Below are positions 53,297 through 61,946 of a stretch of DNA of 64,000 nucleotides, one piece after another. How positions within the stretch are numbered: position 1 is the first letter of the stretch; the number at the start of each line of letters is the position of its first letter. Position numbers and translations under genes: made by a program. The stretch covers positions 1,178,001 through 1,242,000 of the forward strand of contig CM050001.1 of assembly GCA_016630955.3 (NCBI GenBank), given 5' to 3'. Under the pieces are notes generated by a model that saw only the letters and a list, made by a program, of their open reading frames with translations, was not told the origin of the DNA and did no database searches. The DNA comes from Didymella arachidicola. Taxonomy: Eukaryota; Ascomycota; Dothideomycetes; Pleosporales; Didymellaceae.

Positions 53297-53472
53297 AATT
53301 ATAGGAATAGAAGGAAAGAAACGTGTGCTACGCAAGCAAAGCGTTTAGTAACCTCAGATAGCTACGTAGCCAGATTGCGAAAAGAAATGACCTACCCATA
53401 GCGTCTATTGCTAAGCAAAAGGTATGCAATGTCAGCAACCAATCTGCTAAGCTTGCTATCCAAACGCTACAG

Positions 53473-56400
53473 GAACATAGACCAATCGCTCTAGACTACG
53501 TCACGTTTGTTGCCAGCGAGAACGTCATTATCTGTACACCTTGTTACACCGCAGTACCTGTAACTAGTTTAAACACCCACTTACGGACTTGCCACTATGA
53601 ACCCGCCAAAGTGCGTCGAGCTACGATAGCACGATTTGACGACGTGCCTGCTGCGAAGTCCTTCAATGATCTAGTGCCCCGACCGGATGGATCTACGCCG
53701 CTCTCTTACCTTGGCCCACCTCTGACTGGATTTTGTTGCCCGCACTGTCTAGAGGGAAAGAGTATTAATTGGGATCAGATACGACAGCATACAAAGAAAC
53801 ACCACAACATTAGCGCGCCTAAGTGCCTTCAAGATCAATCGCGATACAAGTGTTATCTACAGAGCTGGACGAAGTACTCGCCCAAATACTGGGTGGTGAG
53901 CCAAGACGACAGCTCTCACCAGCATCAGAGCGACGAAAGATCACTTGAGACAAGCAATAGCGAGTGCTTGACACGTGTAGAGGATGAAGAGAAAGAAGAA
54001 GAAGAACGTTTAGATGATGAGCTAAACGGCGTGGTTCTCGACGGAGAGCTAGAACACGACGAGAACACTGAGTGGCTGCGAGGCTGCGAGTGGCCAGCGT
54101 GGTTTGCTCACAAGCCTATCCATATCATTATTGCAGCTGCAGCACTGCCTCCCATGGCAACATCAGATGATCTCAAACTAGGCCTTTGGAACGGATTCGA
54201 ATGTGTAAGCCCAGCACAGACGGAGAGAACGATCTGGAAGATTGTAGAAGCCAGCAGAATCGTTTTCCAACGATGCGAAGCAACACTAAAGCAGACGCCA
54301 CGGGTTTTGCGTTGCTGGCTGCGGAGCTGGACGCCTTCTTTTCTTCCTTACCCTTTTGAGCTGCCACAACGCGAAAACACCCGACGAAGATACTATAGAA
54401 TCCACGAGCGATTCTTATGCTACATTTTCCGCGTCTTAGCACTGTCGCGCAACATAAAAGAGCCTACAAACGACATCTCTGGGCTGCAGCTAACCACGGC
54501 TCAGCTGGCCATGATGAACCATATCTGGGACCACGTCACTGCTGTCAGCCAGCAGGCAGACCTCGGGATTCTGCTCCAGTCATCTCTGGCCGCCCTGAAC
54601 GAAAATCTCTTTCAACTTCTTGTCATGTCCTGGACAGACTTGTCGCACGACGGAAACATGAGCCGTAGCGCTATCATGAACTTCTCTGGTGTCTTGGGAA
54701 TACATCCCACAGAGCTATGTTTCCGCAAGCCCTACGACTATACTCCTTTTATATCAGCACTGCTGTGGGTAGGTCGCCTGATTATACTCGAGTATGCCCT
54801 ACCACTTGCACCATACAACTATCTTAAGAATCCTTGGCCCGAGCGTACAGCCTACCCCGACCAAGCACAGCGACTGCGTGAGCATATCCGACCCAAGTAT
54901 CTTCAGCGAGGTAGTCTTGCACCAGCTGGTTACCTTATCGAGCGACTACAGCACGGAAGAGCAATCGCGAGGCGCGAGGGTCCTAGAACAAACATCTCCT
55001 GGTCTTCAGATGGCTTGACACTCCATATTGCGGAAACACAGATTCATATGCGACAATTTCGTGAGACAATTCACACTGTTGTAGTAGGTTTACAAAGCCG
55101 TGCACAGGAGCTCCTCTTCGGATGGTGGCCAGACGTTCAACTCGACATTCTACAAGATAATCTTGCGACCCATCGCCCTGGATTCTCGTTTCTGGCGCAC
55201 CCAGCCAACAAACTCCAGGGAGCTTTCCGCGCTGTGAGCAAATTAGCGTTCTCAGAACAAGGCGGCTTCTCGTCAGAGACAAGTAGAGGGAGAGCAAAGC
55301 AGAGGCGGTACTTGAACGAAAGCGACAGCTTTGTTCGTCTGCTTTATGCAGCAATGCACCTAACAAGCGGCATGCCAGCACGTGGTGAGGAGCTCAGAGT
55401 CCTACGGTGGGCTGACACGATCTCCGTGCGACGAAACATCTTTATCTACAAAGGAAAAGTGATACTTGTCTTCGCATACAACAAGGCAAACACCAACACC
55501 AACAACTCGTTTTATATCGTACGCTCCCCCTGTCCTATGGTACAAAGAGTTCTTTACCTTTACCTTGTGTACATCCGCCCATTCCGCAGTCTTATTAGTC
55601 GAAAGTCAGGGGCGCAATCTACAGGCTCAACGAACCCTCACTTGTTTAGTACTCATGACAGTGCAACGGCCTGCTTTTCTTCAAGTAAAGCCCACTCGAG
55701 TCTGAAAAGGTCAACAGCCAAATGCCCTACTCCGACAACTACCAGTCTGTACAGACAAACTGCGACTAGCATTGCAAAGAAGCATCTCCCTGCACTTGTT
55801 ACTGCATTCGACCCCAATACGCCTAAGGATTACAATAGATTCCTTCAACTCCTAGCTTTCCAAACAGGTCATAGACCAGTTACACATGCCAATGCATATG
55901 CGCTAGAGCATGGATTTCCTACCAAATTGCAGCCTGATCTGATTGATCGCTACCTGGTAAACAGCCATATGTGGCATGAATTCACGTTGACCCGAGAGGA
56001 AGACGCTCTAGACTATAGCTTAGCAACCGTGCACAAAACCTCAAGCAGTACGACACAAGTTGGTTACTACCCGGACGCTATTTCTGAGGGAACACCAGAG
56101 TGTGCTACACCCGGAATAAGCGATACAGAGCCCCCAGACGAGGCTCTGCATACACAGACACCTGAGCAGAGGCAACAAAGAGGGAAAAAGCGACGCAGAG
56201 AGACTGAGAGTTGCAGCCCTCTTACGAGAAAAATTCTCGATATGCAAAAGCAACTGAACGATCTTGTTCAAGAGCGCGCCATGTCAAAAAAGAGGCGAGC
56301 AACAGGTCGAAATACTGGTCAGAATAATGTAGAATCAGATCCTGCGTCAGAGCTGGATACAAGCGAGTGGGAGGAGGAAAGGACGCTCAGGGCAAGGACT

Positions 56401-56517
56401 AGGATTCCGAAGGATGGAAGCAAGAAGGACTCTAGTTCAAAAGTACAAAGTAGTCGAACCTCAAGTACTATAAAGCGGAGGAGGGGACGGGTATCTAGTA
56501 AGAGGTTACTATCGTAA
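53473..56517 (+). CDS. OrsD-type zinc-finger protein with tyrosine-recombinase-like half, copy 2
   Basis: A diverged tandem paralogue of copy 1 in the same orientation, at least 1014 residues. The 5' end is unresolved: an acceptor (GTATGC...CTACAG, intron 53422-53472) precedes this exon and no in-frame ATG is near, so a start exon upstream is missing from the model. Finger 1 is IICTPCYTAVPVTSLNTH, finger 2 is GFCCPHCLEGKSINWDQI, followed by an acidic linker and RVLRCWLRSWTPSF. Recombinase-like blocks: MPARGEELRVLRW, VILVFAYNKANT, SLYRQTATSIAKKH, AFQTGHRPVTHANAYALE. The C-terminal 190 residues are basic and disordered-looking with several Lys/Arg clusters (KKRRRE, KKRRATGR, IKRRRGR), probably nuclear signals. 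The open frame suggests selection or recent origin. Confidence 0.72.
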   Translation, partial: EHRPIALDYVTFVASENVIICTPCYTAVPVTSLNTHLRTCHYEPAKVRRATIARFDDVPAAKSFNDLVPRPDGSTPLSYLGPPLTGFCCPHCLEGKSINWDQIRQHTKKHHNISAPKCLQDQSRYKCYLQSWTKYSPKYWVVSQDDSSHQHQSDERSLETSNSECLTRVEDEEKEEEERLDDELNGVVLDGELEHDENTEWLRGCEWPAWFAHKPIHIIIAAAALPPMATSDDLKLGLWNGFECVSPAQTERTIWKIVEASRIVFQRCEATLKQTPRVLRCWLRSWTPSFLPYPFELPQRENTRRRYYRIHERFLCYIFRVLALSRNIKEPTNDISGLQLTTAQLAMMNHIWDHVTAVSQQADLGILLQSSLAALNENLFQLLVMSWTDLSHDGNMSRSAIMNFSGVLGIHPTELCFRKPYDYTPFISALLWVGRLIILEYALPLAPYNYLKNPWPERTAYPDQAQRLREHIRPKYLQRGSLAPAGYLIERLQHGRAIARREGPRTNISWSSDGLTLHIAETQIHMRQFRETIHTVVVGLQSRAQELLFGWWPDVQLDILQDNLATHRPGFSFLAHPANKLQGAFRAVSKLAFSEQGGFSSETSRGRAKQRRYLNESDSFVRLLYAAMHLTSGMPARGEELRVLRWADTISVRRNIFIYKGKVILVFAYNKANTNTNNSFYIVRSPCPMVQRVLYLYLVYIRPFRSLISRKSGAQSTGSTNPHLFSTHDSATACFSSSKAHSSLKRSTAKCPTPTTTSLYRQTATSIAKKHLPALVTAFDPNTPKDYNRFLQLLAFQTGHRPVTHANAYALEHGFPTKLQPDLIDRYLVNSHMWHEFTLTREEDALDYSLATVHKTSSSTTQVGYYPDAISEGTPECATPGISDTEPPDEALHTQTPEQRQQRGKKRRRETESCSPLTRKILDMQKQLNDLVQERAMSKKRRATGRNTGQNNVESDPASELDTSEWEEERTLRARTRIPKDGSKKDSSSKVQSSRTSSTIKRRRGRVSSKRLLS

Positions 56518-56700
56518 ATTCAACTCTTCCGTACCTTGCACAGCGACGCGAAAAGTTTCGTTTACAACTTCTGCGAAACGTAGTGCTGTTAGGGTAAGTA
56601 GAGTTAGGGTTTCTGCGCAATAGAGCTTGTGTGGGACAGCCGAGCAGCAACACTCTAACTAGCAGACAACGTAAGCAACAGCGAAAGCAACACTGCAAAC
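56518..56700. other. Spacer with two TTAGGG telomere-type units
   Basis: Within 56588-56615 the sequence GTTAGGGTAAGTAGAGTTAGGG carries two telomere-type hexamers. Otherwise nothing recognised. Confidence 0.45.
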
Positions 56701-57216
56701 TTGCACGCATGGCCCCGGAAGCTTACACTTAGCAACTGCAACGCTGTATTCTGCTTTCTTAAAGACTTTGGCGTTGTGGTTTGCAAGCAGCACTGTACAG
56801 CAGTCGTGAGTCTAGATGCGCATCTTCGCAAGTATCATGCTGCTCCCGCTACGCTACGGCGACAGATTGTCGAGCGCTTCAGTCAGTTTGAGACTATCGC
56901 TCCAAGCGCAGTCGAGTCCCCAGACGAGCCCGCGCAGCCGGTAGAAGAGCTAGGAGATCCGCTTGATGGTGCGCAGTGCGAGACGTGCAGCTGGATCACG
57001 ATCAACAAAGATGAGATGCGCAAGCACTGCAAAAAAAATCACCAGCAAGCGTGGGTAGGAGAGAAAAGCTCGCTCTACAAGACTGTGAAAGTGCAGAGCT
57101 TTTTTCGCACTGGGGGGCTGCAGAAATATTTTATTGTTAATTTGGACGTGGTAGAAATTCCCTACCTCCACGCGACCGCCACGATCCGGGCCTGGTTCGT
57201 GCTCAATTCGGCCTAG
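56701..57216 (+). pseudogene. OrsD-domain fragment
   Basis: About 150 codons matching only the N-terminal OrsD region: FGVVVCKQHCTAVVSLDAHL (finger 1), AQCETCSWITINKDEMRKHC (finger 2) and VKVQSFFRTGGLQKYF. After the segment ending near 57140 similarity stops and the frame runs into unrelated residues. It lacks the linker and the recombinase-like half, so it is a fragment. 56970-57135 is nearly the same in sequence as 61048-61213. Confidence 0.7.
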
Positions 57217-57627
57217 CGCGCGATTCCCGACCTGAATCGCCCCCTTTCAGCCTTAGTCTGGAGTCAACCCCTTTTGGTGTTCTATTCGGGTCTAGCTCCG
57301 CCCTGCACAAACATGTATGCTCGTACACCATGCACCTGTAGCAGATTTCGCTTTTTGCCTCTGCTGTCTGTGTCCCCTGTAACTATATACCTGTCCACAG
57401 CGTTTCAATAAAGCTACAGCTCACTTGACAAACTCTGTGGTCCTATGTCCCGCTGGACAATCTACGTAGGCAATCCAGGAGGGAGCGCGCCTCTTAACAG
57501 CGCCTCTTCGCCTTCCTCTTGGACTGTCTGTACGGAGGCCCCTTCCAAGAACAAGGCATGTAGGTAGCGTAGCTGCTGCAGCGTCCTCGTTTTATACTCA
57601 GGCCTTCACCCGCTGACGATGCAATAG
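57217..57627. other. Spacer between OrsD fragment and pseudogene
   Basis: 410 bp of normal composition; no gene recognised. It presumably holds the decayed first exon and intron of the following pseudogene, whose acceptor-like CAATAG ends at 57627. Confidence 0.4.
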
Positions 57628-60600
57628 CCTGCAGAGCCGGAAATTCTGAACGTCATCTCCCACCTGCCAGAACATAGACACTTATTGTGCAATCCATGCA
57701 GGAGCGTTGTGCCCTACAAGACGCTCTACAACCACCTCCGCAACTACCACAAAATCCAAAAACTAGTCTGCAAAACTATTGTCTCTTAGTACAAAGCGCT
57801 TCCAGTATCGCAAATCAATACAGATGCCGTACCCATCCTAAGCAAGTCCTGCGCAATGGATTTCCTTGCGCCACCTAAGCGGGGATACTTCTGCCCGCAG
57901 TGCGACTAGACAACTTGCAGTTAGGATATAATCCTACTGCACTTTTAGAAAACAAAGTGCAGTAGAGGAGGAAGGACACGCAATAACCTGTCCTGTTTCC
58001 TCCAACAATAGTCCTCTATCAGACAGAACCTAGGAGGAAGCTAGCGAATTAATAATACTACTAACACGAATTGTGGCAGGAAGGGATCAAGCTAGGACTA
58101 ATCTGCGATAGACAAGCCCGCGACGGCCGCCATGTTGCAAATAGAAGCCAAGGAGGAAGCTAGGCTTTCACAGCAAGATCAAGAATTAATGTCCCTAAGC
58201 AGTGAGCTTAAGTATAATAAGAAGACTAATTAGCTGCGGGGTTGTAGTTAGCCACAGTGGTTCGCTTAAAAACTGCTCTATGTAATCATTGCTACCTCTA
58301 GATTACCTCTCTCTACGAATAGAGCAAGTCACCTTAGCACCTAGAACTGCAGCGAGTAGATTAGCTGCGCAGATTTAGAATCTAGATTAAGACAGTTAAC
58401 AAAGATCGTTCATCTCGTGCTAGATTGGTGCGAGGAGACACTTAAACAGACACTACAAGTTATGCGCTGCTAGCTGCGAAGCTAGGGATCACACTTCTAC
58501 GCGTATCCCTTTAAGCTACCTTAACAGGAAGCTACACAAGCTAGGTACCGCTCTTTCCTTAATCGCTTCCTATGCTATGTGTTCCGATTGTGGCACGTCT
58601 GTTAGACGCTTAACCAAAGCTTAGGCGATGTGTACAGGCTTAAATTATCTAATGTGCAGGTGCAAACGATGGAATTTGTCTAGTTAGGCCTAACTATAAC
58701 AGGATCCGGCGACGCAGGATCCCCTTACTCCCTACGAATATTAGAAACTGTTTTCTAGCTGCTCGTGATGTTCTAGACGGATCTGTCTACTAACAGTGCG
58801 TTAGAAAGCAAAGCCATTGTCTACTTCTCTAGGGTGCTAGGTATCCATCCCTATAAGTTAGCATATCGTACAGCGTGCGACTACACGCCGTACCTATTAG
58901 CTCTATTGTAGGTTAGCAGACTTCTTATTCTTAAGTATGCCTTGCTGCTGCGAGCGTATACTACCCTCGACGTCCCCTAGCTAGCAAGAGCAGCCTACGC
59001 TGATTAAGGGAAGCGTCTCTGCACAGGGATCCGCCTAACATACCTTTAGCCTAGCAGTCTCTCCCCTATAGGATATCTAATTAAGCGTTTACAGCATAGC
59101 AGGGCCATTGCAAAACGCAAAGGGCCGCGCACTAATTTATTGTAGTCGCTAGATAGCCAGACTCTAGATATTGCCGGCTCCTGCATCTCTATGCACGAAT
59201 TCTATTATACTATCTATTGCCTCCTTGCTAGACTTGAACAGGCTACAAGAGATCTTATGTTTAACTAGTAGCTAAGCATGGATCTAGGCACTATCAAAGA
59301 GGATCTTTCTAGGCACCAACTAGGCTATTTATTCCTACAAGAGCCAGCAAATTAGCTCTAGTCTAGCTTTAAGCATCTTAGCTATTGAGCCTTCTCTAAG
59401 GATAGTAAAGGCTTTGCGCTGAGAGGCAAAGGCAGGGAGCAAGCAATAGCATACCTAAAGAAGTGTAACAACATAGTTATGCTATTGTTTAGCAGTATTT
59501 ATATGTCTAGCAGGATGCCTGCAAGAGGAGAAGAGCTCTGCGTTATGCGCTAGGCAGACACTGCCGCAGTACAACGCAACATCTTTATATGCTAGGGTTA
59601 GATCTTACTAATCTTCTTATATAATAAAGCTAGCTAGAACTCAAACAATTTACTCTTCGTTGTTTAAGTTCCCTGTGCGCTGGCAGAGAAGTGTCTTTTC
59701 CTGTACCTTACATACATCAGGCCATTCAACAAGTTTCTTAGCCGCTAGTTGAAACTTGTTAATGCAGATGCTCCTACCAACCTACACTTGTTTACTGCGT
59801 ACAACACGCCTATGTCTTGTTTCACTTCGGCAGCCTGCTTTAAAATCCTGTAGCAATCCACGCCAGAATGTCCAATTCTGCTTCATTTTCAGATCTATCG
59901 CCAGATTGCAGTAGCTATCAGCAAGAAACATCTCTCAGACATTGTCCAGCCTTTCAATCCTAACACTCCAAGAGGCTACGATGGACCGACCCGCCTTCTC
60001 TCTTTCCAGACGGGACATAATCCAGCTACTCATGCCGGCGTATATGCTTTGGATCGTGCCTATCCAGCTAAGCTGCAACCTGACCTAGTAGAGCAGTACC
60101 TCTATGTTAGCAATGTATGGCACCAGTTCTTAGGCAGCGCCAAAGAAAGCACGTTCCGAGCTAGTCTAGGCTCTGATGCAAGCCGGACCACGCTGGAAGT
60201 TCCAATGCAGCCACCAGGCTTTCTGCCGTCTAAAAGTGATCCGTGGTTGAGCATGAGAAGTGCACAAACACGCGACGTCTCTCAAGAAGATGCAGTCCCA
60301 CAAGCCGATGTTTCAGCTGATTGCGAAAATCAGCAGTCACGGAAGCGAAAACGCGATGCGGATAGGAGCATGAGTCTAGTACAGCAAAAGATCAATGCTT
60401 TACGAGCAGATCTTGCAGCCATAGAGCACGAGCACAAGATGCAAGAACTGTGCAGGACTGCTTGTGAACAAGTGCTAAAGAACAGCAATGGCGGAGATTC
60501 GGATACCACGCTCCAATATCGTAAAGGGGGATCTCGGGTATCACTAAGCAATTGCGCTGATATATTCTGCTTCCTAGAAGACTTTAGGGTTTTTGTATGC

Positions 60601-60726
60601 AGGCAACATCATACTACAGTCATAAGCCTTGACAGGCATATGTCAAAATATCATAAGGTACAGGCTTCGACACGGCGAGAGGTAGTCGACTGTTTCAGTC
60701 GCCTTAAACCAGTGGATCCAGGCTAA
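57628..60726 (+). pseudogene. OrsD/recombinase-like copy 3, RIP-type pseudogene
   Basis: The whole copy can be read in one frame from 57640 to 60726 with no net frameshift, but with more than thirty stops by eye, most of them TAG at conserved Trp positions: CWLRSW reads C*LRS*, the FQWWPD position reads FN**LS, IRWANT reads MR*ADT. TGG-to-TAG and CAG-to-TAG are G-to-A and C-to-T changes, the RIP pattern. Blocks still visible: HLLCNPCRSVVPYKTL (finger), MPARGEEL, IYRQIAVAISKKH, SFQTGHNPATHAGVYALD. The last 225 codons (60049-60723) are open and end with the first zinc finger of another OrsD unit (FVCRQHHTTVISLDRHMSKYH), so the copy runs into a further fragment. Confidence 0.85.
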
Positions 60727-61044
60727 ATCAAGCTACCACAACAGCCTGCGCAGGCGATAGAACAGCTAGGTAAGCCACTTACTGGGTTAAAGTGCAGAAC
60801 ATGTTAGTTCATCACTATCAATAAGGATGAGATCCGGAGGCACTGTAAAAAGCACCATAGACTCGCGTGGATAGGCGACAAGAGCCAGTTGTATAGTATA
60901 GTCAAGGTACAGAGCTTATTCCGCACAGGCGGGTTCCAGAAGTATTTCGAGGTTTTGTAAATTAACATATAGATGATATACTTGGTACTAGGTCTACATA
61001 ATAGTAAAGAGTTATTCTAGAACAATACATAGGTGCGAAGCTTC
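60727..61044 (+). pseudogene. Second OrsD fragment, stop-interrupted
   Basis: Continues the OrsD domain begun at about 60530: GLKCRTC*FITINKDEIRRHC and VKVQSLFRTGGFQKYFEV with in-frame stops (60724-60726 TAA; TAG where Trp/Ser is expected). Decayed by the same kind of changes as copy 3. Confidence 0.65.
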
Positions 61045-61946
61045 TCTCTACTGATGCGCAGTGCAAGACGTGCAGCTGGATCACGATCAACAAAGATAAG
61101 GTGCGCAAGCACTGCAAAAAAAATCACCAGCAAGCATGGATAGGAGAGAAAAGCTTACTCTACAAGACTGTAAAAGTACAGAGCTTTTTCCGCACTGGGG
61201 GGCTGCAAAAGTATTTTGTTGTCGACTTGGTGGATGCTGGAAATGCTAAAAACGACGAGGTCGAAAATGTCGTTCAAGCACAACTCGCCGAGTACAAACT
61301 AACACAACAAGAAATTGAGGAAGAGCTGCAGACACTTGAAGCAGCTGCGAAGATCGACAAAACGGGTTGGTTCAAAACGGGTTGGTTCAAGCGTACAGGC
61401 TGGCTGGAGTTCTTCAAAGACCGGAATCTGGCTCATCTGGCTCATCAAGCCCGCGCACCCGATCTCAACGAGCGCAAGCTTAAGCTAGCTGTTGAGCTAA
61501 CTAAGGGGCTGGTTGAAAGAAGCGTAAAAGGACTAGCTACGCTCCTGCAAGAGGTGAGGCGCTGGCTGCGGAGTGCAAAGCGAGATGAACCAGACGTGCG
61601 GCCGTTGGCGCGACTGCAGAACCCGGAGAGTCAGGCAGTGTACGCAAGCTACATGGTCAGGTTTGTCTGCTTCTATCTGCGGGTACTAGCCGATGAAGAG
61701 CAGCAGATCGTGCGCTTTAGAGAGCAGCAGAGTGCCGTCGCTCATGCAGATTGCCGTTCAACATCAGGCAGCGAGAAGGACAGCGAGGAGGACAGCGAGG
61801 AGGACAGCGAGGAGGACAATAACGGCGAGAGCAGTGAAGGCGACAGCGACAGCCCGCGGCCGCGACGCACAACACGCACAACACGCACGACAGGCAATCA
61901 GCCGCAACAGGATATGGCGAAGGATGCACGCGAGCTCTTCACATGA
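61045..61946 (+). CDS. Truncated OrsD-family protein, third unit
   Basis: Open from about 61046, with AQCKTCSWITINKDKVRKHC (finger 2), then the OrsD block VKVQSFFRTGGLQKYFVVDL, a coiled segment (QAQLAEYKLTQQEIEEELQT), the linker TGWLEFFKDRNLAHLAHQAR and RRWLRSAKRDEP, and an acidic SEEDSEEDSEED repeat. It stops at 61946 before the recombinase-like half. The first finger and a clear start ATG are missing (an internal ATG is not evident before 61101), so this may be an exon or a remnant. Its end overlaps the convergent kinase-like gene by 8 bp. Confidence 0.5.
61777..61818 (+). repeat. Short tandem repeat encoding SEED
   Basis: GAGGACAGCGAG is repeated about three times in a row, giving an acidic run in the truncated OrsD-family protein. 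Confidence 0.7.

Noticed and set aside
44541..61946. Starship giant mobile element
   Set aside because: No DUF3435 captain-type recombinase is seen; the recombinase-like blocks here are of the OrsD-linked type.
49514..61946. Telomere-linked RecQ helicase gene
   Set aside because: The N-terminal OrsD and recombinase-like parts are present, but no DEAH box, Walker A helicase motif or RecQ C-terminal domain appears in any copy.
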